Shown in pieces: positions 34,850 to 45,922 of a stretch of DNA of 64,000 nt (positions are counted from its first letter, which is position 1; the number at the start of each line of letters is the position of its first letter). The notes beneath the pieces were generated by a model. It was not told the DNA's origin and ran no database searches. It worked only from the letters and a program-made list of their open reading frames with translations. The position numbers and the translations under genes are program-made. This stretch comes from Liopterus haemorrhoidalis (lineage: Eukaryota; Arthropoda; Insecta; Coleoptera; Dytiscidae). Where the stretch lies: positions 54,915,201 through 54,979,200 of the forward strand of contig OZ020616.1 in assembly GCA_963971575.1 (NCBI GenBank). Direction: 5' to 3'.

Positions 34850-35230
34850 TTGGATTTATATATCTGCCTCGAGGCGATTTTGGACACTAGAGCGTTAAAC
34901 TGGTGAGCATCATCCTCTTGACCTTCTGTTCTTTTTGAGGTTTTTAACAGCCTGTGAAAGTTTAATCGCTCTTCTCAAATACTGTTTACTAGGTTTTTTA
35001 TGGGTTCCTTGTTACTAGCCTATGAATGTTATCTTCCTTTCACTATTCTGTCCTTTGAGAGCTCTTCCTAGTGGTCTCTGGATAATCAGCCTTCTTTCCG
35101 AAATATTCTTCACCATTTCGGTCTATATTAAGTCTTTCCGCTAGCTTACACGTGTTCAGGGTCTTCTTTACCACATTTTTTCTTTGTTTTCATCACGTGT
35201 CCCATCCACTTACATCTTATGTCTATAATA
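34850..35230 (-). pseudogene. Very degraded LINE tail
   Basis: A minus-strand stretch reads KCKWMGHVMKTKKKCGK near 35190, resembling the R-W-x-GHV tail of RTE-like reverse transcriptases, but stops are frequent and the rest is not alignable by eye. Confidence 0.35.
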
Positions 35231-35257
35231 ATCTACCTAGATTCTTTCTTTTCATAA

Positions 35258-35873
35258 AAATGATTTTTATTTTTTTTATTTAAACAATTTAGGACACGTC
35301 CACTACAATGGTGATTAGTGTCCCTGTACATTATAGTTACATTAAATAATACATATTAATTAATCTAATAGGTATATACATATATTTTGATATTTTATTC
35401 GTTTTATATCTGTGGGGCGAGATCAGTTTCTTCTGTGAACTGTATTATCCGTTCCATTATTTCTATGTTGTTGGAGAGGGCTTCCTTCAATGTTGGTGGT
35501 ATTTTATTTTTCTGTCGTCCTTTGAGTATTTTGGGCATGCGGTCAGGAGATGTTCAACGGTTAGTTGGGTGTTACATACGTTGCATTTGGGGGGTTCGGA
35601 TTTATCCAGTATGTATTTATGAGTTGATAGAGTATGGCCAATGCGCAATCTGGTAATCGTTATCTGTTGTTTCCTTTTATTGAATGTGTGCCATTTTTTT
35701 GTGTCCTCTTTCATTCCTCGTAATTTGTTGTTATTTATTTCTTTCCATGCTTTGTCCCATTCTTCTAGCACCGTTCTACCTATTTCATTCTTAATGTCAC
35801 TGTGAGGTACTTTAATGTTTATTAGATGTAAATTTGTAGCTGTTTTTGCTGCTTTATCAGCTTTTTTTTTCAA
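35258..35873 (-). pseudogene. R1-like LINE tail, 5'-truncated
   Basis: The frame opens with the end of an RNase H domain (ADKAAKTA, holding the last catalytic aspartate). It continues through EEWDKAWKEINNNKLRGMK, ITITRLRIGHTLSTHKYIL and the cysteine-histidine motif CNVCNTQLTVEHLLTACP, the same order as at 25019-25985 and 47236-47774. The 3' untranslated part runs to about 35258 and ends in an A-rich tail (aaataaaaaaaataaaaa on the minus strand). All upstream domains are missing. Confidence 0.75.
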
Positions 35874-37486
35874 AATTCTTTTTTAAATTTAGTTTTTATG
35901 AGTATTATTTACGATCATTTGCAGAAGAAATAAAATATTGGAGCTGATTCTAATGGTAATTGCATTTAACAACTTTGACAGGCTAATGACAGCTATCGTA
36001 AATTAATAAAACACCCACTTCTCTCAAGAATTCTTAATTAAACTTAATTATATTGTAGGTTTGAAACAATTAAGGTAATGTTAACATTTCACATTCAGTC
36101 TTGAAATTGTTAGCTTCCGGATTCCAAGAAATAGTGTTTTATATTCAAAATAATTCGCATACTTTATTTTTAAAGTTTTTATGTAGGGTGTTCTTGGAAG
36201 AATTCAAGATTTAGAGATTATTTAAAACTAAAAGAAAAGTGTGGAGGACGGCAGAAATTATATTATCTATGTACAAACAACTAAACATTCTTTACTATTT
36301 CTATCTCCACTTATGACAGTACATTAAATTTTTTACCAAAACGTTTTTGTTAACTCTGTCAGTCTTAATAATTGCATAATTATACTAAAAGCCTAAGTAT
36401 GCACTATAAATACGACTAAAATGATTCGTAATTAGTGAACCGAAGGAATATACATAAATAACTCAACAAAATGTTAATAGTGATATCTCGTTAATGGAAC
36501 TTGATGGAATTCAGTACAAAAGTGGTAATACCTACTTTTCCATTATATTAAATGTACCGTTTCTTGAATATTGAAGCTCAAGGAAAAGGAATCTTAGTAT
36601 TTAATGGGGGGTTAAAAAGCTTTTTAACATAATCGCGAGTGAAATTCTTGAAATGGTAATTGCTTTTGGCAATTGCTTATTCACGATTTTTTTTATATGT
36701 GTATGTTGTAAAATATCTCGAAAATTCTTCTTTTGAAATATAAAGTTGTCAGTTTCACATGTATGTATGTCAGAATAAAGTGTTATTCTGACCAGGTTTG
36801 GTAAACTTCTGAAACTTTTACGTGTGAGTACATCAAACAGAATATGTTCAAATATTTTAAAATTCAGAGTAACCGCTTTCAAGTCGGCACTAAGAACTAG
36901 TTTCAACCACGAATTACATACGATGAAACAACATTTACTTTAAAATATGCTTATTTGTGTTAAAATATAGAGTTCCATTATCATCACCATCATCTTATCA
37001 TGGTTTGTAATTTTCTTGGCGGTTCTAGATGGTGTCTGCCTTTTAGTAAACAATCCATTGTTACATTTCTGTCTATGGTAAGCTACAAATCGTGAACCAG
37101 TGAAGAATTATTACCATACAACTTTACACTACTTAAGCTACACTCACAGCTCTAAAATTAATAGACTATACACTTTGAGTTGTTCACTGTTGATTGTCAT
37201 AACAAGTTTGTCATATAGTAACGCAAGCGACCGTTCACAGCTCTAAATTTAATAGATTATGCCTTGTTGACTATACACAATTTTCCAAACTTTGTAATTA
37301 GTGCGCTGTTTTAATGAGACAGACATATAAACACACATTAGGTATCGCACTTTACATAACCTAAAAAATACTGTCGCACAAATTTCAGCAAATTTCGGAA
37401 ATCGTGAAACGAAAAAGAATTGCTGTAGTTGCGTTATAATTTTGTTATTCAAATTTAATAAGAAATCACGATCTTACTGATGGGAA
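35874..37486. other. AT-rich DNA, nothing firm
   Basis: An (ATC)-rich patch with catcaccatcatcttatcat near 36980 may be the decayed tail of a minus-strand LINE. No frame was recognised. Confidence 0.45.
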
Positions 37487-37554
37487 TCTTGTATTTTGGA
37501 AGTGAGGACCTTTCTATGGTCGAAACTTACATTTTGGAAGCGAGGACCTTTTTT
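37487..37554. repeat. Two units of the ~40-bp GAGGACC minisatellite
   Basis: ttgtattttggaagtgagga and acattttggaagcgaggacc are two diverged units of the repeat found inside the hAT MITE at 42514-42787. They abut the start of the next element. Confidence 0.7.
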
Positions 37555-37912
37555 ACCGACCGCTAACATATATAAGGGAGGTATTGTGATCATACCGATT
37601 TTGACATTTCGAGATTTCGATGGATCTCCACGAATTGAGGTCCCTACATAACGTTTTGACTATTTTGAGCATTATGTCTTTCGGTCTGTCTGTCTATCCG
37701 TCCGTCCGTCTGTGTGTCTGTCTACTTTTGGTAAAAATCGGTTGACTAGAAATGGGAGTTTACTCGTGTCGGTTTTAAGATTTTTGCGAATATTTCATAA
37801 CAGAAAAATATTTCGAAAAAATTTATTTAACAAAAGTTGTTATTTCTACTCTTCTGCTAGAATGTATTTTATACAAGAACTTGATGGCGGTCGGACCGAC
37901 CGCCGACCGACC
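37555..37912 (+). mobile_element. Helentron-like element family 2, copy 1
   Basis: It starts ACCGACCGCTAACATATATA and ends GATGGCGGTCGG (37882-37894), giving inverted accgaccgc ends, followed by extra ccgaccg units. A mixed GTCT/GTCC tract lies at 37683-37727. The long inverted copy is at 43360-44065. It has no 3' stem-loop, unlike the other copy. Confidence 0.6.
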
Positions 37913-39002
37913 GAATGAAAATGAACACGATTTATATTTCTGTCAAAAACTGTATCCATGGTAATGACATAGTACATGTTGCATTAAAAAATAAATTTAC
38001 TGTATAAAATTCTACACCCTCAAAAATGCTAATTATTGATGAATATTGATGTGTATCAACGTATTGATGTGTACCACCATGCTACAAATTCAAAAATAAT
38101 GTAACTGTAATAATAATTAAAATGACGTGAAAATTAAATTGATGGGGCCTACGAATGCAATATTATGTAAAAGTGCCTTGGGCCTACGACGATTTTAAAA
38201 CGACCCTGTGTCCGTCATCGTATACAGTGAACGGTCTCTGTTCACTGTATACGATGAAATTCTCAACAATTTTTGAAGATCTCTCTTAATTTCTTTATGA
38301 TTCTTGTATTACAATCAGCAAATCAAATTGGTTATTCTGTCGTGTTTGTACAATTTAACTGATGAGTTAAAATAGATTCTTGCCATGTTTTATGCAAGTG
38401 CATTAAGTAGGCGAGACAAAAATTCCTAATTAATAATAGAACTTTATGAGAAACGTCTCAAGCTGTCGTCTGAGAGATAAACACATCAACTTGTATGCGA
38501 TGAAGACGGTGTCTCTCCCACGTGCTTTACGTAAAATGAATGATAAATAAACTCTTACTCCATCTATCGTAGGTACATACATACATACATACATGTGAAG
38601 ATCAACTTCATTGAAAAATAAACGTAGTACGTGTTGTTTGTGCGAGCCAGTGCGTAGGTTTCACCTCTCATTCACTAAAAGAACTTGCTGTTCTCTTCTC
38701 TGTGGGCAACACACTTATTTATTATGCAGCTCAACGTATAAACTTTCTTACCGTTACAGATTTATAGTATAACGAAATGTGTGAAAATACACATTTGATT
38801 CATCTCTAGTTTTATTTATTTGTTTATGTTACGGCACAATTTATAATTTCTATGAATTGAAGCTGAAATTTTAATTATTGAAATATTGATTATTGGTAGC
38901 TGATTATTTTAATTTATTAATCAGTCAAAATATCTGCGCTATGTATTGAGAAAGAAGAGAGATGTAACAATTTATCACTTATGTAAATATTCTTCGCAAG
39001 AA
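37913..39002. other. AT-rich DNA with a perfect hairpin and a shared 38-bp block
   Basis: catagtacatgttgcattaa and the bases after it (37967-38004) recur at about 40928-40965 beside the cagctgtgg hairpin. A short (ACAT)n run lies at 38573-38594. No gene was seen. Confidence 0.45.
38215..38257. repeat. Perfect 18-bp hairpin with 7-base loop
   Basis: tcatcgtatacagtgaac, then ggtctct, then the exact reverse complement. Confidence 0.97.
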
Positions 39003-40237
39003 CACTGCAAATCTCAAGTGAGTACTATTACTCATTTAAAGTGCGTACTAGTACGCGTTTTAAATGGGTAGTGGAAAGGAAGAGAGGGTGGTAATACGCA
39101 CTTATAGTGCGTACATAGGTATAAAACTCTTTTCTTGAGTGACGTCACAATAAAGCTTTAAAATTCAGGAAAAGTAAAAATGTTGATTGAACATCAGAAA
39201 AATAGTTTTTAAATTATTATAATCAATAATTTATACACTTTTTTGCCAATTTTCAATGCAATCCTTTTCCAGAATTTATGAAGCTTCATATTTTTCTGTA
39301 AATAATAAAATGCGATTATTATTATTTCTTGAATATATTTATTTAAAAAATTTTCAAACCTTTCAGATATTACAAATAAAATAATCATAATGATTAAGTA
39401 TTAGTATGAACTTAGTTATCATCTAAAATTCAATAAATTATTCTAAACAATTTCTACGAATAATAGAAGATAAAAATTCTGATTTTCTCCTTAGTTACAT
39501 TGAAACGTATTATTTTAGTATCTAAAATATAATGTAATTGTCTCGGTAATTATGTCGTATAATAGAATCAATGTTAAATCTTTAAACATATCTAGAAGGT
39601 ACCTGAATTAATCTGAGCGCATTTATTCCTAAAATAATGCAATCATCACATGTGCTATTATTATATCGCATTTAAATTAAAACTGCATATTTGTATAACT
39701 AACTTTGAGGCTTCCGAACCTTCTTAAACAAAAACTATGCAAAAATAAATTTTGACTTCAGCAGCCTCTCAATGCTACATTTCACTTTATTATTATTATT
39801 TTTCACTTTTACTTAACTTTAAATTCACTTATTAATCAGCAGATACTTTGGCACTTTTTTTTTTTTAATTTTTAATTGTCTAATAAACGTTAATATTGTA
39901 CTATTATTTGGTTGTTTAGTTTTAAAGAGCTTATATGACAGGAAATTTAATATGTTAGGTTAGGTTACTCATATATAACGCGTATTAAAAGTACGCATTT
40001 AAAATGAGTATTAGTACTCACATATAACGCGTAGTTTCAGTTCCGCTTTAGAAGTGAGTACTTGTACTCGTTTTACGTGAGTATTTTGAAGTACTCATTT
40101 ATAACGAGTACTAATACTCACTTCAAGTGCGTACACTTATCTCCTTCTTCAAAGTGAGTACAAGTACGCACTTTAAATGAGTAATATAAAAAGTACTCAT
40201 TTAAAAAGAGTACTATTACTCACTAAGATTTGCAGTG
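39003..40237. mobile_element. CACTG-ended (CACTA-like) non-autonomous element
   Basis: Inverted ends read CACTGCAAATCT at 39003 and AGATTTGCAGTG ending at 40237. Inside each end are many direct and inverted copies of a gagtact(a/t)nntactca motif, dense at 39018-39120 and 39970-40222. CACTR termini with a repetitive subterminal zone are the signature of the CACTA/EnSpm group. The 3-bp flanks are gaa and aaa, close to but not a perfect duplication. The 800-bp middle is AT-rich with no transposase. Confidence 0.7.
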
Positions 40238-41284
40238 AAAAGTCTCCTTCGTAGATGAACTTGAAGACTGAATACCAGTCATGAAGATCGTTCTGAATAC
40301 AAACATTTTGCCACGTATAGCGCAGATATAGTTGTGGACTGAATAAAGCAGTAGTTTCTAATATTTGAATTTTAATATATTACTCATGTGGCTTGCACTA
40401 ATTTTTCTTTTTTTTTTTTTGTGGCGGGAGTATATATCAAGTTGCTAACTAGCAGAGAAAATGTCCTCTACTTAATAAAGAAATACCGAACATGATGACA
40501 AGTTTGCAAGCAAAGCCTTGATATCCAACTGCCATTTTCCGCTAGACCCTTCTTTTGATCTACTGAAAATGTCAGCCACCGAGGAAAATGCACAGAAATC
40601 TAGTCACTGTTCTTTGGACATGATGGAGAAATATATTGTACGTAAGGTGCGCACCCAGGGGAATGGAATCACCCATGGGGCACCCAACTTGGGAAGGGAA
40701 GGGGATCTAGAAGAAACAATTGTTTTATAGGGGCACAGATGGACCGGAAACTACGTTTTTATAGGGAAATTACTGAAACGACCGGCTAATTCTAACATGG
40801 CCCGCGCATTTTTCTAAGCACAAATACTGACCAAAAACAAAAGAGAACTTTACCTTCAAAATTCAAGTGATGACAAAAAAAAACAGCTGTGGCCACCACA
40901 GGTCCTGTGGTGGCCACAGCTGTTTTTCATAGTACATATTGCATTAAAAAATAAATTCACTGTATCATTAATAACTAAAAGTAAATAAGGTCGATTGAGT
41001 TTTTAAAAAATGTTTCGTTATAATAGGAGTGTAAAACTTGTAAGCTTATTAAAAAACATCACAAATGCTCATCACAACTACAAAAAGTCAACAAAAAACG
41101 GTCAAGAATATTAGAAAAATATAAGAAATACACAATTTGGCGACAAATGATCTTGAGTTATGTCGCAAAGTTAATATCAACTTATTCTTAACTTTTTTTT
41201 TATTACAAAGGTTATTGAGTATGATTTTATATTTTCAATGTTTTACATTTTTATATTTGGGTCAATAATTTCATTTTCAGACTT
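40238..41284. other. AT-rich DNA with an unassigned short frame and one hairpin
   Basis: A 70-codon frame at 40518-40730 resembles nothing I know, and the sequence around it has no coding continuity. The hairpin at 40879-40927 is listed separately. Confidence 0.4.
40879..40927. repeat. Perfect 23-bp hairpin made of a family 2 terminus
   Basis: aaaaacagctgtggccacca with cag, then gtc, then the exact complement. cagctgtg(a/g)ccaccacag is also the terminal stem-loop of the element at 43360-44065, so this is that end copied against itself. Confidence 0.95.
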
Positions 41285-41900
41285 TCGTAGACCCTAGGGA
41301 CAGTGTCTACTCTGTCACCTCCATTAAGCGAACAAATTTCTTGAATCGAAGTTTGATTCTATAGTTTTCTACATAAAATTGGTTCTAATAAGCGGACGCG
41401 GTAATAAATAAACGCGCTGATAAACGGACACAGACACCATGTTTTCACACAAACTTTATGAAAAATCTACCATAAACGAGCATTATAAAAGGAATTATAG
41501 AATAGTGGTCCTAGAATTCCTATGAGTAGTATAGGACTTCAACAAATCTTGGTAATGCTCCCTTTTATATATAGGTGTTTTCTTTATTTTAATGTGAATA
41601 CCGACATGATGCCACCGAAAAATAAGGTTTTCACTTTAAAAGAAAAAAGTGGTAAATGTTCCTACTGGATAAAGAAAAGTTATCAGTTCATGCTTTTGCA
41701 AAAGGGTTAGTTAGTTATTTAGCCACATACAAAATACAATTTAAATAATTGTACTGTATGTATTACATTTAGTTTCAATTCTGAAAAAAACGCAAGTGGC
41801 AGAAACAACGAAAAATATTGAAAGATATCCGAAATAAATAGTCTGGAAAGCCATTACCAAAAGTGGTTATACTCACAGCAATGACGTTCTTGGCATATAC
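41285..41900 (+). pseudogene. Possible pogo/Tigger-like transposon remnant
   Basis: A frame starting ATG at 41609 reads MPPKNKVFTLKEK. After a frameshift it continues as LLDKEKLSVHAFAKGL (about 41660-41705). Together these resemble the N-terminal psq/CENP-B-like helix-turn-helix that opens pogo-type transposases. Upstream, ctctgtcacctccattaagc near 41310 could be a terminal region. No DDE domain is left. Confidence 0.4.
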
Positions 41901-42415
41901 AAAATGTAAACACCCATTATATAGTTCAGAAAACTTATAAATTCAGAGATTCAGGTTCCATGTTTTAAATTTACAGTATAAATACGTGAATCATGGTTTT
42001 GAAAACTCGTTTTGGCCATTTTAATAATTTATATTATTAGCTTTTTATTGAGGTGTGTGGACAAAGAAATTTTATACCAAAATAAACTCAAAATGCTAAA
42101 TGACGTAAAGTCTAGGTCAAATTTAAATATTTTGCATAAAAATACAGACTTAGCATTTTATATTTTGAATACCACTAAATTATTGATGTCAAAGCTCAAA
42201 TAATAGGATTCGTATATTTTGAAAAAGTTGAGCTATTAAGGACTCATTTATTTTCTACACTAAACAAAGGACGAGGGTTTTAAAAACTACACTCTAAAAA
42301 TAGTGTTATAGGGACTTCATGGCAACCTAAAAAATTAACTTTCAGCATACCATGAAGTCTTACATTTCTATTTTGGTCAAATTTACTATAAAGTTTACAC
42401 TTACATACTGATTGA
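41901..42415. other. AT-rich DNA, nothing recognised
   Basis: Only chance frames are present before the hAT element. Confidence 0.5.
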
Positions 42416-42513
42416 ATTATAGCCAGGGCTGTCTTAGACCATACCTTGGGCACAGAAAGTTTGGGGCCCTTTAAGAAAGTCAAGATAAAAAAATGTGAAT
42501 GAAAACATCAGTA

Positions 42514-42787
42514 TAGGGTGACCATTCGTCCCGCATTTTGATTGGGTGTCCCGCTTTAAAACACGTCCCGCAAAAGTCCCGCATTCTAAATTTTGATTTA
42601 TATTTGAGGAGGTGAGGACCTTTTCTTTTTGCTCTTCACTTGGATTTGGGAGGTTAGGACCCTTTTTTGCTCTTCACTTGGATTTGGGTGGTGAGGACCT
42701 TTTTTTTGCTCTTCACTTATATTTGGAAAGTGACGACCTTTTTTATGCTTTGTCCCGCATTGCCTTCTTAAGAAAATGGTCACCCTA
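42514..42787. mobile_element. hAT MITE nested in the hAT, duplication catcagta
   Basis: A 274-bp element with ends TAGGGTGACCATT and AATGGTCACCCTA, followed inside by gtcccgc blocks. It is flanked by catcagta at 42506-42513 and 42788-42795. Its centre is the minisatellite listed next. Confidence 0.95.
42602..42755. repeat. Four-unit ~40-bp minisatellite in the hAT MITE
   Basis: Units share gaggacctttttttgctctt with cacttggatttggg; the last is more diverged. The plus and minus frames through it are repeats, not genes. Confidence 0.9.
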
Positions 42788-42884
42788 CATCAGTATGTAC
42801 TTTTATTTAGTGACTATTGGTTATTATGGTTAGCTTTATAAAAATCAAATATAAATGAAGTGATTACTATTTTGAGAATTGGAC

Positions 42885-43100
42885 TTACGTTAATGATGAT
42901 GGCTTATTCCGGGATTTCTGTTGTGCAAAATCTTCTATTATGTCCTCAAAGTCTAATTTTTGAAGGATATCATTTTCTATGCACAAGATTAACAAATAAG
43001 TAAGTCATTCTTGTAACATAGTCGTTCGTAATTCATTTTTTATTCTTTTTAACCGTGAAAATGAGCGCTCCCCACTACAAATGGTGACCATAAATCTCAT
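42885..43100 (-). pseudogene. hAT transposase C-terminal dimerisation region
   Basis: The minus strand reads RFMVTICSGERSFSRLKRIK, then ELRTTMLQE, an in-frame TGA, then LTYLLILCIENDILQKLDF and EDIIEDFAQQKSR, ending at a TAA at 42885-42887. The order SGERSFS-LK-IKN-LR-TM-Q-RL then IE-D-KLDF matches the hAT C-terminal (hATC) dimerisation domain in the ZMYM1-like lineage. The rest of the transposase is absent. The TGA replaces what is normally arginine (CGA to TGA). Confidence 0.85.
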
Positions 43101-43359
43101 CTAGTTTTTGATTTACATTTAAATTTAGAAATTTTAAAGGCAATTCTTAGTAAAATTGCACTAAAAATTGAGCTCCTCTTTTTACGTGTAAACGAAGACC
43201 TTGGCATTTTGAGGCCCCCATCAAACCAGGAACCCTAGGCTCGTACCCCATGTGCCCTTATGGAAAAGACGGAACTGATTATAGCATAAGAAAATAAATA
43301 GTGTTAAAGTAGTGTTAATTTTAACACTGAAAAAGTAATATTTCATAAAAAAAAAAATC

Positions 43360-44065
43360 AGCTGTGACCACCACAGGACCGACCGCCATCACAAACTACT
43401 TGTATAAAATACATTCTAGCAGCGCAGTAGAAATAACTTGGCCTAATATTTTCTAACAGAGATATTAATTATCATGACCATGGAAACGTTACATATTAGT
43501 AGGAAAAAATAGATACTTACAAAAAAATTCGTTTTATCAAAAAACGTCTCAAATAAAAGTTATTAGTTATTGTATTTATAGCAACTTTTGTTAAATAAAT
43601 TTTTTCTAAATATTTTTCTGTTGCTAAATATTCGCAAAAATCTTAAAATCGATACGAGTAAACTCCCATTTCTAGTCAACCGATTTTTATCAAAAGTTGA
43701 TCAATTCGTGCCATTAATGGCAGAAGCTTAAATATGAAGTTTTATAATAATCCTTTTAGCCGAATTTGTTCTGCACATGTACAGAGACAGACAGACGGAT
43801 GGACGGACGGACAGACGGACGGACGGACAGACGGACGGACGGACGGACAGACGGACGGACGGACGGACAGACGGACGGACGGACGGACGGACAGACGGAC
43901 GGACGGATGGACGGACGGACGGACGGACAGACAGACCGACAGACATCATGCTAAAAAAAAACGTTATGTAGGGACCTCAATTCGTGGAGATCCATCGAAA
44001 TCTCGAAATGTCAAAATCGATATAATCACAATACCTCCCTTATATATGTATGTTGGCGGTCGGTA
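43360..44065 (-). mobile_element. Helentron-like element family 2, copy 2
   Basis: Reverse copy of 37555-37912, but longer. Reading right to left: taccgaccgcc, acatatataagggaggta, the GTCT/GTCC microsatellite (43786-43945), the shared aatgggagtttactcg block, gatggcggtcggt, then the terminal stem-loop ctgtg-gtggt-cacag (43362-43378). Inverted subterminal repeats, a microsatellite and a 3' stem-loop repeat the plan of families 1 and 3. Confidence 0.65.
43786..43945. repeat. (GACG/GACA)n microsatellite
   Basis: About 40 tetranucleotide units alternating gacg and gaca. All long frames through it are repeat artefacts. Confidence 0.97.
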
Positions 44066-45025
44066 ATAAAACTATCAGAATAAATGAAGATTTACACGGT
44101 GATTTGGTTAAAAATAGTGTACTTTTTACTTTTTTTAAATCAAAATTTTAACACTAAAATTTTAACCAAACTGAGAATGAACTTTAACATAGTACCTATA
44201 TAAATTTTAATTTTATACAGGTGACTATCTCTTGTGTCACTTTTGAAATAATTTTCAAAAAATTTTAAAATATGTCCTTATTTATAACCACCTAATAATA
44301 AATGAATTTATGTATCCAACTATAATACATAAAGTTGCTCATATTACACGCTGTGGAATATGAGATTTCATATTCCGTATATGGGTCTTTCCATATATCG
44401 TTCTTATCCTCACCCCGTGTTTAAAACAATACAAAATGGAGATATTTTTATTTTTTAAGAAAAGTTTTTTTTTTTACTACTAAATTTTAACGATTATTTG
44501 TTCTCTTAGTAAACTTTCTAAAATACCCGAAGCTATTAAATATTGAATCTAAGATAAAATAATCTTATGAAAGCATTAAAAATAAACAAGTTCCAGAAAA
44601 CTACGAGAAAAGTACACCAAAAGCTAATCTTTATCGGTATTTACTAAGGAGATACGGAACTAAAATGCTTTTACAAAAATTGATGCAGGATCAAATAGAA
44701 AATTCCACAAAAGAGGATCACATATTCATTTAAGCTTCAAAGCAGGGATGTAATAGAATAATTTATTCTTAAAATATTCTAGATGTTTAGTCTAGAAAAA
44801 ATTTTTGCCCTTAATTACCCAATTTTTACAATAAATACGAATCGTCAAACAAAACCTTCAAAACTGGTCAAAAATCGAAAAATTCGTAAGGGGTATCCTT
44901 TACGATTTTTTAACAAAAAATTTTCTCTGATTTACTTGTGTATACTTATGTAATTTGAGTCGTAGATCTCAAAAATAATCTCCATTACAAGCTACGGTTT
45001 ACCGTTTTAGAATGAATTAAAATAA
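44066..45025. other. AT-rich DNA, nothing recognised
   Basis: A 9-bp inverted pair (ggaatatga and tcatattcc) near 44364 is too short to interpret. No gene was seen. Confidence 0.5.
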
Positions 45026-45817
45026 AAATTGATGTGAAGTGTGAATTTTCACACATTTCAGGGTTTCGCAGGTATTTACTAAGTGAATGATAATTATTTG
45101 GGAGCCAAAACAAATTTTATGTTAAAATATGTTTTTTGTTTAATTCGAATACCTAATACCATTATTTAAGTTTCTAAATATGTGCAGTATTTATTTTTTT
45201 ATATAGCAAGGTTCATTAAGATTTTGAAAATTGCGCCTATGGATTCCATTGGCCCAAATATAACAAGAATTTTATAATAAAATAAAAATGCAAAAAAAAC
45301 AGAAAAAATAAAATTGCCTCGAGACCGGATTGAACCTTAGTTTGCAAATTAGAATGCGAGCATGCTAACCGTTACACTATCAAAGCATGCCGGTTTATTA
45401 TGTTACATAAGTTATTAAATATTTTACTTGGTCAAGCAAAAAACACAAAAAAAGCGTTATTTTCGAAAACATAACCTGCATAACATAATCATAATCAGGA
45501 ATTTTTGATCCTGTTGTACTATTCCGGTTCACACAAATGTACATTACTCAGATTTTTTTCAGATTTTTAGTTTAAACTATCTGGGCTACAGGGTGTGGGA
45601 CAATTTTTTTTTTGCACAATTTTGGCAAATATCGTGTCAAAATTATTTATTTTGCAAAAATAAAATTTTGATCATTAATCCAGGTACTAAGGGCTTTCAT
45701 TTGATACCGTACTCAGAATTAAAAAAAAAAAAACACTATTTTTATGGGGTATGTTTTTTAGATGTTTTAGTATTTTTCCTATGTGCGGGTCAAAGAGTTG
45801 TATAAGCACGCCAAGGC

Positions 45818-45869
<52 letters not shown>

Positions 45870-45922
45870 GACAAAATGACGGTATAAGGGTTTTTTGGGC
45901 ATAACTATAAAACCGTAAAAAA
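45026..45922 (-). mobile_element. Helentron-like element family 1, copy G
   Basis: Reverse copy. Hairpin GTGTGAATTTTCACAC at 45039-45054, AGGGTTTCGCAGG at 45060-45072, a tRNA-like module, the core and (CAGA)n at about 45816-45869. The 5' start is decayed (ctataaaaccgta). It shares with copy D the block ttatttgggagccaaaacaa and the rest of the 240-bp subfamily insert. Confidence 0.8.
45316..45390 (-). other. tRNA-like module in Helentron-like copy G
   Basis: The best preserved of the set. On the minus strand tagtgtaacggttagc resembles a D-arm/A box, and 43 bases on ggttcaatccg matches a B box. It ends gtctcgaggc and is followed by the usual aattttattttttctg of the element. Confidence 0.6.

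Larger units (their letters stand above)
42424..43277 (-). mobile_element. hAT element, internally deleted, 8-bp duplication attatagc
   Basis: Ends read CAGGGCTGTCTTAGACC (from 42424) and the complement of CAGTTCCGTCTTTTCC (to 43277), with GGGGCC blocks inside both. attatagc flanks the element exactly (42416-42423 and 43278-43285). The minus strand carries the last part of a hAT transposase. A second, unrelated hAT MITE sits inside at 42514-42787. Confidence 0.9.

Noticed and set aside
36601..36906. 101-codon minus-strand frame
   Set aside because: No recognisable motif, AT-driven composition, and no neighbouring exon or element end.
40518..40730. 70-codon frame with no resemblance to known elements
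   Set aside because: No domain, no homologous second copy in the window and no coding continuity around it; left as unassigned.
42598..42833. Frames on both strands with a repeated ~13-residue unit, at first sight a repeat protein
   Set aside because: They follow the 40-bp minisatellite inside a hAT MITE with exact target duplications, so they are not genes.
43728..44066. Four overlapping frames with Arg-Thr-Asp-Gly or Ser-Val-Arg-Pro repeats
   Set aside because: They arise from the (GACG/GACA)n microsatellite of the family 2 element.
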